Assembly: GCA_964474285.1 (NCBI GenBank)
Contig: CAYYSD010000051.1
Coordinates: forward strand, 1-18,456
DNA length: 18,456 bases
Origin: JACRBT01 sp964474285
Lineage (GTDB): Bacteria > Chloroflexota > Dehalococcoidia > Tepidiformales > Tepidiformaceae
Direction of reading: 5' to 3'
Part shown: positions 9,549 to 18,340 of the stretch, piece after piece
Layout: the number at the start of each line of letters is the position of its first letter
How positions within the stretch are numbered: position 1 is the first letter of the stretch
Notes under the pieces: model-generated
Told to the model about the DNA's origin: nothing
What the model saw: the letters and a program-made list of their open reading frames with translations, nothing else
Databases searched by the model: none
Translations under genes and position numbers: made by a program

Positions 9549-12500
9549 TCAATCTTCCGGTGTTTTGCGAGGGACGATGGCGCGGATGGTGCTTCCTTCC
9601 CCGAGGCGGCTCACCACTTCCAGGCTGCCGCCCAGCAGTTGCATCCGTTCCCGCATCGACTGCAGGCCGAGGTGACCCGGGAAGTCGCCGCCCGGGTCGA
9701 ACCCGATCCCGTCGTCGGTCACTTCGATCATGAGCGACCCATCAATGTCCGCGATGCGGAGGTCGACGTGGGTGGCGCGTGCATGTTTCACGGTGTTGTG
9801 GAGCGCTTCCTGCGCGACACGGTAGAGCGATTCCTTGGTCTTCACGGGAAGGTCGGGCTCTTCGCCATGGGTGAAGTCGACCGCGACGCCATAGCGCGCG
9901 CGTGTGGCCACCACCTGCCGTTGCAGCGCCCCGATGATGCCCTCGGTCGCGAGTGATTCCGGGCGGAGTTCGAAGATGAGGGCGCGCATCTCGGCGAGGC
10001 CGGCCTCTGCCAGCGAAAGGACGTATTCGAGGGGTTCGGCGGCGCGCGCCGGGTCGCGCTCGAGCTGGGTGCGCGCCGTGCGTGCGCCGAGGGCGATACC
10101 GTAGAGCGCCTGGGAGACCGAGTCGTGGAGTTCGCGGGCGAGGCGTTGGCGCTCTTCGAGCGAGGCCACGTCCTGGGCACGGGCATAGAGTTCGGCGTTC
10201 TGAATGGCGACGCCCGCACGTTCAGCGAGGGCCAGGAACGTCCGCTCTTCGTCCGGGTTCGACTCGTGGCGGGTGAAGAATCCCACGCGAAAGCTCCCGA
10301 GGAAGCGGGTCCCGGCGAGGATCGGCAGTTCAAGGCCGGAGACGACCCCACTGCGGACGAGCTCCCTGGCCTCAGGGTGGTAATCGTGTGGCTCGGGCTG
10401 GAAGAAGGTCTCGCGCCGCATGAAGCGAGGATCGTTCAGGACGGAGAGGACCTCTTCAGAGGCTCCTCGCTGGGCGCGCACCGGCCCGACGCTGTCGACT
10501 TCCCAGAGCTGGACGGAGGACATGTCCGCACCGAGAACGTCGACTGCCACCGTGACCAGCGCGCCGAGGACACGGTCGAGGCTGAGTGAAGCGAACAGCT
10601 CCTCGTCGGCGTGATAGAGCGCTTCGGTTTCGCGCATGCGGCGGTCGGTCTCGCGAAAGAGGCGGCTGTTTGCGATCGCAAGGGCGGCCTGGTCGGCGAT
10701 CGCTTCGGCAAACCCGATTTCCTGGGGGGTGGGCTGGACGCCCTTCGGGAAGCCGAGCGTGAGCACACCCTGCGGGTTGCCGCGATAGGTCATCGGCGCG
10801 ATGACCAGGGTATCCCAGCGAACCTTTTCGAAGACGTCCCGGACCTCCGCATAGCGCGGGTCGCTGAGGAACATGGCGGGGCCTTCGGGTACGACGAGCG
10901 TACGCGCCGGTTCGCCGTTACGACCGAAGGGGTAGACGGGATACCGGGCCCAGGTGGCTTCGATGCTGTCCGTTTCACTCGGGTCAGCGCCGAACTGTCC
11001 GACGACGCGGGTGAGCCTGAGCGGATTGCCTTCACCGAGACTGACCGAGCACTGCATTGCGGCTGTGGCGGAGACCACCTTTTCCGCGACGATCGTCATC
11101 ATTTGTTCGAGCGGCTGGTCGAAGTTGAACTGGGACGCGATATAGGTGATGGACTCGAGCTGGCGAACGCGCTCGCCCGTTTCGTTGAAGAGCAGGATGT
11201 TTTCGAGCGCCACCCCGATTTGATCGGCGAGGGGGCGAAGAAACGCCATCTCAACGGCATCGGGGAGGTCGTCGGGCGTGTAGTACGCTTCGATGGTTCC
11301 GAGGACGCGTCCGCGATACACCATCGGCGTTACCACGATGTGGTCCCACTCAGCCTCCTTCGCGTAGCCGTGGATGGAGGCGTAATCGGCTGCTTCGAGG
11401 ATGCGCTGCCGGGCGTGATCGATGACCTGCTGCTGCTGAGACACGATCGCTCGAAGCGCCGGCGACATGGCGCCGTGCGCAACGGATTCTGCGATGGCCT
11501 CGTTGAAGCCTGCCGGCAGGTTGTGGCGGCCGGTTCCAAGGTGGACGGTCCCGTCGAAGATGCTGATGCTCGACGAGATGGCGCCGGTGGAATTCACGAC
11601 TTCGCGGGCAAGCACGGAGAGTGTCTCTTCCATCGGCTGTTCAAAGGTGAGGAACGACGCGATGCGCGCGAGCGCGGTCCGTTCGCGTGCGCGCCGTTCG
11701 GATTCGAAGAAGAGGCGGGCGTTTTCGGCGGCGATGGCGGCCTGGTTGGCGATGGCTTCGAGCAGGCTGAGTTCCGAAGGCCCGGGCTCTTCGTTGGGGC
11801 GATAGTAGGTGAAAAGGGCGCCAATAACCCGGTCGTGGTGAATCATCGGGTGGATGACGAGGGTGTCGGCGGACGTGTCCCACATCTCGGCTTCCATCAG
11901 CGGGCGGAGCGCCAGGTACATGTCGTTGGTACGGACCATCTCGCGCTGGCCGGGAATGACGAGGTGCTGGCCACGCTCCATCGTTCGGATCATGTCGGAG
12001 GGCGATTCCTGGCCCCAGATGCTGTCGACGACTCGGACGAACTCGGCGGGGTAGCCGTGCACACCTGCGATTGAGAGCTTCCCGGTGTGCGAATCGATGA
12101 GGACGACCAGCGCCGTCACGGCTTCGGTCGCATCCACCACGCTCGTGGCGAGGGCGTTGAGCGTTTCACCCATGGGCCTATCGAAGGAGAGGTTCGAAGC
12201 CACCTGCGCCAGGGCAGACGTTTCGCGGGCACGCTGTTGGGTGAGGTCGAAGAGGCGGGCATTTTCGAAGGCGACGGAGACCTGCGAGGCGATGGCGCCC
12301 GCGAGGCGTAGTTCGGACTCGCTAAACTCCTCGCCTTCGCCCTTCGAGATGCTGACAAAGCCAAACACCTCTTCATTGCGGATGAGGGGGACGGCAAGCC
12401 AGACGTGCACGTGTTTGAAGTAGGAGTCGAGCAGGTGGCCTACGGCTTCGCGATAAAGCCGGGCCATGCGCGAAGGGCCCCGGACATCGTCGATGATCAC

Positions 12501-15500
12501 CGGCTTGCCCAGTGCCAGGTCGTCCCAGAGTGGCCCGGCGACAGACATCGGAAAGACCATGCCCGCGGTGGAATCAACCCAAAGGGGGTTCGCGCCAGAG
12601 TGTGAAGCGAGGATGGTGAGGTGGTCCCCATCCCGGACGATGACAGAAGAGCCGGCAAATTTCACGAAGGTGCCGAGCTGTTCGAAAATGAGCTTGAAGA
12701 GGGAGTTCAGATCGAGCGTCGAATTCAGGCGATTGGAGAGTTCGACAAGCGCCTGGAGTTCGCGGGCGCGATCGCCTTCCCGTGCGAAGAGGCGCGCATT
12801 CTCGATGGCAATGGCGGCCTGTCCGGCCATAGCCTCCGCCACACGCACTTCCGTTTCGGAAAACGACTGGCCTTCGCCCTTCGAGAGGCTCAGGATGCCG
12901 AAGACCTCTTGCTGCCGGACGAGCGGGACGGCCATCCAGGTGTGGACATCGCGGAAGGTGGTGCTGATGGCTGGACCGACCGTTTCGCGGTAGAGCCGGC
13001 TGAGTTCGGAATCGTCGCGGACATCGGCGATGACGAAGGCGCGAGCGTCGTGCACGTCGGGCCAGGCATCGAGCAGTCCGGCGCTGAACCGGCGGCCGGG
13101 TATGGCCCACGGCCGTTCGGGGGCCGTGGCCAGGCGCGTGGCGAGGATGATCGCGGAATCGCCGTCGCGGACCGCGACCGTCGCGCCGAGGTAGTCGATG
13201 ACACCAGCCAGCTGATCGAAGAACACCTCGAGGATCTGGTCGAGGTCGAGGGTGGAGGCGACGTTCCGCGCGGACTCGACGAGTGTTTCCATCTCGTGGG
13301 CGCGCTGTTCCTGGATGGCGAAGAGGCGGGCGTTCTCGATGGCGACGGCGGCGCCGTTGGCGAACGTGGTGGCGAGGCGGGCATGGCGGCGCGTGAACGC
13401 ACCGGGCTTTCCGCGCGACAGGCTGAGGATGCCGAACACGTCGCCCTTGGTCACCAGGGGAACGGCCATCCAGGCGCGCGTGTCGTCGGCTTCGGTTTGA
13501 AGGCGTTCGCCGGCGGATTCGCGATAGCCCGCGGCCATCTCGTCATCGGCGAGGACGTCATCGATGATCACGGTCTCGCCGCGCATGATGGCCTGGGTGA
13601 TGGGCCCCTCACGCTGGAAGCCATAGTTGGCGCGAGCGCTCTCCGCGGCGGTGGCGGCATCCGACGATGCCGACGAGGCGAGCACCACAATCCTGTCGCC
13701 TTCCACCGTGGAAATGAAGGCCCGGTCATAGCCGACGACGCCGCGGAGCTCCTCCAGGATGATGCGCAGCAGCTGGTCGAGATCGAGTGTGGAGGTCACT
13801 GCCTGGGCGACATCGAGGAGCGTGGCAAGTTCGCGTGAGCGCTCGCCTTCGCGGGCGAAGAGGCGGGCGTTCTCGATGGCGACGGCGGCGTGGCTGGCGA
13901 AGGCCATGGCGACTTCGACGTCGTGCTGGTCGAGGGCTCCCGGTTGCGTGCGCGAAACCGCCATGAGGCCGAACGTGGCGCCTTTCACGGCGAGCGGGAT
14001 TCCCATCCACGAGCGGACGTGCGACATCGCTGCGTCGTGGCGGTAGAGCGTGAACTGGCGGAAGTCCGCTGCGACCTGGTCGTCTTCGGCGAGGACGTCG
14101 TGAATGATGACGGGCTCGCCCCGGACCAGCGAGTTCCAGACTTCTCCGCGGGCGGGCAGGCGGGCGCCATGCTGTTGGGTGGATGCGGTGTTGCCAACGG
14201 TATTTCGGGAGAGGAGGATTTCGAGGTCGCCGTCGTCCCTCAGGACAGTGATGCCCGCTCCCGCGTACTCGAGAACGGTCTCCAGCCGTTCGAGGATGAG
14301 CGCGAGCAAGGGACTCAGTTCGAGCGTGGAGGTCACGCTGCGGGCGAGGTCTAACATGGTGGCGAGTTCGCGTGACCGGTCGCCTTCGCGGGCAAAGAGG
14401 CGGGCGTTTTCGATCGCGACGGAGGCATGATTTGCGAAAGCCACCGCGACCTCCACGTCGTGGAGTCCGAACGAACCGGGCTCCGAACGCGAAAGCGCCA
14501 TCAGGCCGAACGATTCGCCCTTCACCGCGAGCGGAACGCCGAGCCACGCCCTGACGTTGGTGATGAAGGCGTTGCCCGTGCCCTCGATAGCCTCGTGATA
14601 CATGACGGCAAACGGGTCGTTCCTGTTCATGATGTCTGCGATGACTACGGGCTGCCCGTGTGACAACGCATCCCAGATGCCGCCCTCCGACGGGAGCCGA
14701 ATGCCGCTGCCGCCGACGTTGGCGCGCCCGCCGACGGAGCTGCGGGACAGGAGCACTTCCATGTAGCCCTCCGGGCGCTGGACGATGATCCCGGCGCCCG
14801 AATAGGGAACCACCTGTTCGAGATGTTCGAGAACGGTCTCCAAGAGTGGATTGAGTTCCAGCGTCGAAGTGACGCTGCGGCCGAGTTCGAGAAGGGTCGA
14901 AAGTTCATGAGCGCGCTCTTCTTCGCGGGCGAAGAGGCGGGCGTTTTCGATCGCGACCGCAGCCTGGTTGGCGAAGGCGAAGGCCAGTTCGGCCCGGCGC
15001 GGCGTGTAGTGGCCCACTTCTCCGTGTTCGAGCGCGATCATCCCCAGGACGCGGTCCCGGACGACAAGTGGGACTCCCATCCATGCCCCGGAGCCGCGAA
15101 GGTCGTCGTGGCCCCCATCCCAGCCGGACCGGTAGAGTTCGGCCAGCGGCTCATCGGACCATGTGTCGGCGATGACGAGCGGTTCCCGGCGTTCGATGAC
15201 CTTTTCGTGCGCCGGCCGGCTATGCACGTTGAGGCGAGGCTCAATGAAGCCGCCGGACTCTGGAGACCGGGAGGCGATCGGAACGAGCTGACCATCGCGT
15301 GCATCGAGGACAAGCGCGGCACGGTAGCCAACGATCTCTTTGAGATGGTCCAATACGAGGGCGATGAGCGGCTGCAGCTCGATCGTGGATGTGACTTCGC
15401 GAGAGACAGCCAGGATCGATGAGAGTTCGCGCGTGCGCTCTTCAACGCGGGTTTCGAGGAGCTGCTCAGCTTCCACCTGCGCGCTGATGTCGCGGATGAC

Positions 15501-17165
15501 GGCGAGCACGTGTGGCTGGCCGCGGTAGATCATGGGTGTGCCGAGGACCTCAACGTCGAGCGAGGAGCCATCCTTGCGGAGGTTCCTGGCGCGGATGCGG
15601 TAGGGTTGGCCGGAAGCGGTGACTTTGACCATTTCCTCGCGAATGTCCCGAGAGTCGGGGTGGACATGGCCGCCGCGGGGAAGGGCCATGAACTCCGAAT
15701 AGGTGTAGCCATGCATGCTGCACATAGCCGGATTCACTTCGACCACCGTGCCTTCCAGGTTGCTGATCACCAGGCCATCGCGGGTGGACTCGAAGACGCT
15801 GCGGTATTGCGACTCCCGCTCGGCGATCGCCTGGTTCCGTTGGCGGACGTCGGCTGTCATCTGGTTGAAGGACTCGGCGAGGGCGCCGAATTCGTCCTGC
15901 GACCGGATGGCAATAACGGTGTCCAGGTTCCCTGCGGCGACGGCCCGCGTTCCGGCGACAAGTTCGCCGATGGGGCGCAAGAGGAGCCGCCGGTTGAACC
16001 AGGCCGAGGCGCCGAGTGCGAGCGCGAACATGAGCGCCATGACCGTGATCGTGACGGCGAGCGTCCGGTTCATCTGGTTGGTGATTGCGTCGTCGACCGC
16101 CGCGGCCTGGACTGTGAGCTCGTCGACGGGCGCGACGACGCCCAGGCTGCCGCCGACGGCCTGCACGGGCGAATAGGCGACGAATACCTCCCTGCCGCCG
16201 AAGACCACACGGTCGACGCCGATGTTTTTCTGGCGCATCGCCTCGATCGTGCTCCGAAAGGCGGCGTTGCCGGGGTTGGCCATTTCGGAGGCGACGGTAT
16301 CCGAGAAGGCGCTGCGGATGAGTTCGCCACCGGAGTCCAGGTAGAAGGCAAAGCCTCCAGGCGTTGGCTTCAACAGGTCGACCTGGCTGATCAGGCGGTC
16401 GATCGAGAGATCGACGGCCACGTACCCGCGGTAGTTGTCTCCGATGTAGACCGGGGTGCGACCGGTGATGAGGCGGGTCTGCGAGGTGGATACGGTGTAG
16501 GGCCGTGTCCACATGGTCAGGCGGTCAGGATTTCGCAGCGGGCCCATGTTCGCCGGGTCATCGCGCGATCGAAAGGCGGAGGCCGATGTCGAGGGGGTCC
16601 CGGCGATGGGATAAGAACGGACGACGCCGGTTACGGAACGGAAATGGATGGCGATGACATCGAAGTTGGCGAGTTCGCCGGGACGCGGAACGACCTGGAC
16701 GGGGAAGAAGAGGTCCAACACCTCCGAGAGTGCGATGTCGGAGCGCGTTTCCGGGTCCGAGAACGACGTCTCCGGCACCGCCAGGTCTGTCTTGCGATCG
16801 GCGCGGGTGTCGACAAGTTGGCCATCGATGGTGGTAAAGCGCGCGTCGAGTGCATCGCCGGGGATGCTCGGCGGGACCGTTGCGGCGAGCGCGCGCGAGG
16901 CCTGGACGGCAAGGTCCGCCGCCGCGAGGAATTCTCGACCGCCCATGTAGGACTGAGTGGTGTCGAGGGCAATGAGTTCGTCCGCGCCGCTGCGTTCGAG
17001 ACCCTCCCGGCTGGCGGCGGTGGCATCGTTCTGGGTGCGCTGAAAGCCCCAGAAGACAAGGGCGGCCGTGGCACACCCGAGGAGAACAACGAAGACGACG
17101 AGGCCCAGGTTCAGACGGGCGCCGAGCCGGTGTGGAAGCCACCCAGGCACCCGGAGCACCTTCAC
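9549..17165 (-). CDS. Giant membrane sensor kinase: Cache-HAMP-PAS-(GAF)x10-HisKA_3-HATPase
   Basis: A 2538-residue kinase, several times the usual size. Order: TM1 (about 18-41), extracytoplasmic Cache-like domain (50-355), TM2 (366-389), HAMP (390-442), PAS (450-565), then ten GAF domains ending near residues 745, 924, 1103, 1282, 1460, 1639, 1819, 1993, 2170 and 2327. The core is HisKA_3 with His2347 in RELHDSVSQ (DxxxQ motif kept: Asp2348, Gln2352) and HATPase_c (Asn2457, DDGIGF at 2484-2489, LGLQSM at 2499-2504). All kinase motifs look intact, and the frame is open with no internal stop. The GTG start overlaps the upstream response-regulator stop by 4 bp (GTGA), so that regulator is the probable phosphate acceptor. 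I see only three cysteines (31, 482, 2039), which argues against Cys-linked bilin or Fe-S sensing in most GAFs. No cyclic-nucleotide NKFDE motif was found. Confidence 0.96.
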   Translation of the reverse strand: MKVLRVPGWLPHRLGARLNLGLVVFVVLLGCATAALVFWGFQRTQNDATAASREGLERSGADELIALDTTQSYMGGREFLAAADLAVQASRALAATVPPSIPGDALDARFTTIDGQLVDTRADRKTDLAVPETSFSDPETRSDIALSEVLDLFFPVQVVPRPGELANFDVIAIHFRSVTGVVRSYPIAGTPSTSASAFRSRDDPANMGPLRNPDRLTMWTRPYTVSTSQTRLITGRTPVYIGDNYRGYVAVDLSIDRLISQVDLLKPTPGGFAFYLDSGGELIRSAFSDTVASEMANPGNAAFRSTIEAMRQKNIGVDRVVFGGREVFVAYSPVQAVGGSLGVVAPVDELTVQAAAVDDAITNQMNRTLAVTITVMALMFALALGASAWFNRRLLLRPIGELVAGTRAVAAGNLDTVIAIRSQDEFGALAESFNQMTADVRQRNQAIAERESQYRSVFESTRDGLVISNLEGTVVEVNPAMCSMHGYTYSEFMALPRGGHVHPDSRDIREEMVKVTASGQPYRIRARNLRKDGSSLDVEVLGTPMIYRGQPHVLAVIRDISAQVEAEQLLETRVEERTRELSSILAVSREVTSTIELQPLIALVLDHLKEIVGYRAALVLDARDGQLVPIASRSPESGGFIEPRLNVHSRPAHEKVIERREPLVIADTWSDEPLAELYRSGWDGGHDDLRGSGAWMGVPLVVRDRVLGMIALEHGEVGHYTPRRAELAFAFANQAAVAIENARLFAREEERAHELSTLLELGRSVTSTLELNPLLETVLEHLEQVVPYSGAGIIVQRPEGYMEVLLSRSSVGGRANVGGSGIRLPSEGGIWDALSHGQPVVIADIMNRNDPFAVMYHEAIEGTGNAFITNVRAWLGVPLAVKGESFGLMALSRSEPGSFGLHDVEVAVAFANHASVAIENARLFAREGDRSRELATMLDLARSVTSTLELSPLLALILERLETVLEYAGAGITVLRDDGDLEILLSRNTVGNTASTQQHGARLPARGEVWNSLVRGEPVIIHDVLAEDDQVAADFRQFTLYRHDAAMSHVRSWMGIPLAVKGATFGLMAVSRTQPGALDQHDVEVAMAFASHAAVAIENARLFAREGERSRELATLLDVAQAVTSTLDLDQLLRIILEELRGVVGYDRAFISTVEGDRIVVLASSASSDAATAAESARANYGFQREGPITQAIMRGETVIIDDVLADDEMAAGYRESAGERLQTEADDTRAWMAVPLVTKGDVFGILSLSRGKPGAFTRRHARLATTFANGAAVAIENARLFAIQEQRAHEMETLVESARNVASTLDLDQILEVFFDQLAGVIDYLGATVAVRDGDSAIILATRLATAPERPWAIPGRRFSAGLLDAWPDVHDARAFVIADVRDDSELSRLYRETVGPAISTTFRDVHTWMAVPLVRQQEVFGILSLSKGEGQSFSETEVRVAEAMAGQAAIAIENARLFAREGDRARELQALVELSNRLNSTLDLNSLFKLIFEQLGTFVKFAGSSVIVRDGDHLTILASHSGANPLWVDSTAGMVFPMSVAGPLWDDLALGKPVIIDDVRGPSRMARLYREAVGHLLDSYFKHVHVWLAVPLIRNEEVFGFVSISKGEGEEFSESELRLAGAIASQVSVAFENARLFDLTQQRARETSALAQVASNLSFDRPMGETLNALATSVVDATEAVTALVVLIDSHTGKLSIAGVHGYPAEFVRVVDSIWGQESPSDMIRTMERGQHLVIPGQREMVRTNDMYLALRPLMEAEMWDTSADTLVIHPMIHHDRVIGALFTYYRPNEEPGPSELSLLEAIANQAAIAAENARLFFESERRARERTALARIASFLTFEQPMEETLSVLAREVVNSTGAISSSISIFDGTVHLGTGRHNLPAGFNEAIAESVAHGAMSPALRAIVSQQQQVIDHARQRILEAADYASIHGYAKEAEWDHIVVTPMVYRGRVLGTIEAYYTPDDLPDAVEMAFLRPLADQIGVALENILLFNETGERVRQLESITYIASQFNFDQPLEQMMTIVAEKVVSATAAMQCSVSLGEGNPLRLTRVVGQFGADPSETDSIEATWARYPVYPFGRNGEPARTLVVPEGPAMFLSDPRYAEVRDVFEKVRWDTLVIAPMTYRGNPQGVLTLGFPKGVQPTPQEIGFAEAIADQAALAIANSRLFRETDRRMRETEALYHADEELFASLSLDRVLGALVTVAVDVLGADMSSVQLWEVDSVGPVRAQRGASEEVLSVLNDPRFMRRETFFQPEPHDYHPEARELVRSGVVSGLELPILAGTRFLGSFRVGFFTRHESNPDEERTFLALAERAGVAIQNAELYARAQDVASLEERQRLARELHDSVSQALYGIALGARTARTQLERDPARAAEPLEYVLSLAEAGLAEMRALIFELRPESLATEGIIGALQRQVVATRARYGVAVDFTHGEEPDLPVKTKESLYRVAQEALHNTVKHARATHVDLRIADIDGSLMIEVTDDGIGFDPGGDFPGHLGLQSMRERMQLLGGSLEVVSRLGEGSTIRAIVPRKTPED
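11710..14971 (-). repeat. Tandem coding repeat (GAF units) with ~537-bp period
   Basis: A motif encoding the C-terminal GAF helix and linker (ENARLFARE) recurs on the plus strand as AAGAGGCGGGCGTT or close variants beginning at 11710, 12250, 12787, 13321, 13858, 14395 and 14932. Steps are 540, 537, 534, 537, 537 and 537 bp, i.e. 178-180 codons. The last four copies share the 14-base core exactly and flanking bases nearly so, which points to relatively recent or homogenised duplications inside the giant kinase gene. Confidence 0.85.
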
Positions 17166-17800
17166 GGCGCGTCGATCTGGACCAGCCCGATGCGGGCAGC
17201 GTGAAGCGCAGCCTGCGTGCGGCTCTGGACGCCAAGTTTGCCAAGGATGCTGCTGACGTGCGTCTTCACCGTCTGTTCGCCGATAAAGAGTTCACGCGCG
17301 ATCTCTTTGTTCGCCTTGCCCATCGCCATCAGGCGCAGGACATCCGTCTCGCGCTCCGTGAGGGCTTCGGGCGCTTCGGGAGCGCGAACTTCGCGCATGA
17401 GGCGGGCGGCGGCCGCAGGGGAAAGCTGAACCTGCCCGGCGGCGGCTGCCTTGATCATGCGGCAGAGTTCATCGCCCTGGGTGTCCTTGAGGAGATAGCC
17501 GATTGCTCCCGCCTTCACGGCGCCGACGACGGAGCCATCGTCCAGCACGCTCGTGACAGCGACGACTTCGGTATCGGGCAATTCCTTGCGGATGAGCCCT
17601 GTGGCGGTGATGCCGTCCATGACGGGCATGAGCATGTCCATCAGGACGACGTCGGGCTTGTGCTGGCGGGCAAGTTCGAGCGCCTCGGCGCCGTTCGTGG
17701 CCTCCGCGATGACTTCGAGCTCCGGGTCGAGAGACAGGAACATACGCAACCCCTGGCGTACGACTGCGTGGTCATCGGCAAGGATGATGCGGATAGTCAT
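17162..17800 (-). CDS. NarL/FixJ-family response regulator (REC + LuxR HTH)
   Basis: A 212-residue response regulator. The receiver (residues 2-118) has Asp9-Asp10, phospho-acceptor Asp55 in VVLMDMLMPVMDG, switch Thr83 and Lys105 in GYLLKDT. The LuxR-type HTH (about 145-205) shows LTERETDVLRLMAMG and GEQTVKTHVSSILGKLGV. The frame stays open upstream to 18226, but ATG 17800 is the right start: the family N-terminus MTIRIILADDH begins there, and the extension would run across the divergent receiver gene. A GGGGGA eight bases upstream is the only ribosome binding site candidate, and it lies inside a hairpin. The stop overlaps the GTG of the giant GAF kinase by 4 bp, so regulator and kinase form a coupled operon and a probable cognate pair (HisKA_3 kinases typically pair with NarL-type regulators). 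Confidence 0.96.
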   Translation of the reverse strand: MTIRIILADDHAVVRQGLRMFLSLDPELEVIAEATNGAEALELARQHKPDVVLMDMLMPVMDGITATGLIRKELPDTEVVAVTSVLDDGSVVGAVKAGAIGYLLKDTQGDELCRMIKAAAAGQVQLSPAAAARLMREVRAPEAPEALTERETDVLRLMAMGKANKEIARELFIGEQTVKTHVSSILGKLGVQSRTQAALHAARIGLVQIDAP

Positions 17801-17808
17801 TGAAGTGT

Positions 17809-17824
17809 TCCCCCATTCGGGGGA
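17809..17824 (-). promoter_or_regulatory. Hairpin covering the ribosome binding site of the NarL regulator
   Basis: In the minus-strand transcript UCCCCC and GGGGGA form a perfect 6-bp, five-GC stem with a GAAU loop. The 3' arm GGGGGA is also the best Shine-Dalgarno-like sequence, eight bases from the AUG at 17800. The stem would hide it unless opened. Confidence 0.4.
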
Positions 17825-17851
17825 CGTGACCGGCCCCCAAAAGCGCCATCG

Positions 17852-17884
17852 TGTGCGAAGCCCGCGGTGGATTCGCTCCGCACA
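17852..17884. repeat. Inverted repeat TGTGCG...CGCACA in a divergent promoter region
   Basis: Perfect 6-bp arms (17852-17857 and 17879-17884) separated by 21 bases, between the divergent NarL regulator and the stand-alone receiver gene. The position suits a shared operator, but the arms are short and the spacer long. Confidence 0.25.
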
Positions 17885-17909
17885 ATTTCGCCTTACGGTA
17901 CCAGATGGA

Positions 17910-18320
17910 ATGAAGACAATCAGCGTGCTCCTGGTGGATGACGAGCCCTCGGTTCTCCGAGGGTTGAGGATGAGGCTGGCGGTGGAGCCGGACCTCGAAA
18001 TAGTGGGCGAAGCGACGGCCCTGGGAAGGGCGCGAGAGCTGACGCGTGAACTTGAACCGGACGTAATTGTGTTTGATCTGCGAATGACGGGCGAGGAGTC
18101 GATACGGGCGGCGGCATGCCTGCATGAGGAATGCGCGGGAAGCCGTGTCGTCCTGCTCACGCTGCATGATGACCCACCGGCACGGGCACGGGCGCGAGCG
18201 GCCGGAGTTGATGCGTTCGTGAGCAAACACGCGGGTGCGGACGCGCTGGTGGCGGCTATCCGGGACTGCCAGTGCGCCCCAACGGAGCTGACCGGGGATG
18301 TGTCCGAGGCGGCGAGCTGA
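17910..18320 (+). CDS. Single-domain response regulator (receiver only), divergent
   Basis: A 136-residue stand-alone receiver with an intact active site: Asp10-Asp11, phospho-acceptor Asp56 in VIVFDLRM, switch Thr84 (VVLLTLHDD) and Lys106 (FVSKHAG). After residue 120 there is only a short acidic tail and no HTH. It reads like a NarL-type receiver without its output domain. The loop after Asp56 is LRMTGEES rather than the usual LxMPxMDG, so the conserved Pro is missing. ATG 17910 begins the canonical MKTISVLLVDDEP N-terminus. The frame is open further upstream, but that part would overlap the divergent regulator gene and has no domain. The ribosome binding site is weak. It is divergent from the NarL regulator and giant kinase operon with a 109-bp shared gap, which suggests co-regulation and a role as phosphate sink or alternative target of that kinase. 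Confidence 0.92.
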   Translation: MKTISVLLVDDEPSVLRGLRMRLAVEPDLEIVGEATALGRARELTRELEPDVIVFDLRMTGEESIRAAACLHEECAGSRVVLLTLHDDPPARARARAAGVDAFVSKHAGADALVAAIRDCQCAPTELTGDVSEAAS

Positions 18321-18340
18321 CGACCGGACCAGGACCACGC

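Noticed and set aside
10611..12074. Plus-strand open frame of 487 codons opposite GAF7-GAF10
   Set aside because: Shadow of the giant kinase: no domain, no ribosome binding site worth noting, and composition typical of an antisense frame.
12621..13838. Plus-strand open frame of 405 codons opposite GAF4-GAF6
   Set aside because: Its translation repeats with the same period as the GAF units, showing it is only their reverse-complement reading.
11710..14971. CRISPR-like or mobile-element array suggested by regular repeats
   Set aside because: The period is about 537 bp and lies within one open reading frame encoding GAF domains, so it is a coding tandem repeat.
9549..17165. Phytochrome or cyclic-nucleotide GAF identity for the giant kinase
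   Set aside because: I see only three cysteines in the protein, just one of them in a GAF domain, and no NKFDE motif, so neither bilin attachment nor cGMP/cAMP binding can be claimed.
15510..17204. Plus-strand open frame of 564 codons opposite the Cache/HAMP/PAS part of the giant kinase
   Set aside because: It is antisense to a well-supported gene, its translation has no recognisable domain, and it is rich in Arg, Gly, Asp and Val, as expected for a shadow frame in GC-rich DNA.
17553..17909. N-terminal extension of the divergent receiver by 119 codons
   Set aside because: It would overlap the NarL regulator on the other strand and adds no domain. The canonical receiver start is at ATG 17910.
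17801..18226. N-terminal extension of the NarL regulator by 142 codons
   Set aside because: The extension is Ser/Arg/Thr-rich, overlaps the divergent receiver gene, and precedes a canonical receiver N-terminus at ATG 17800.
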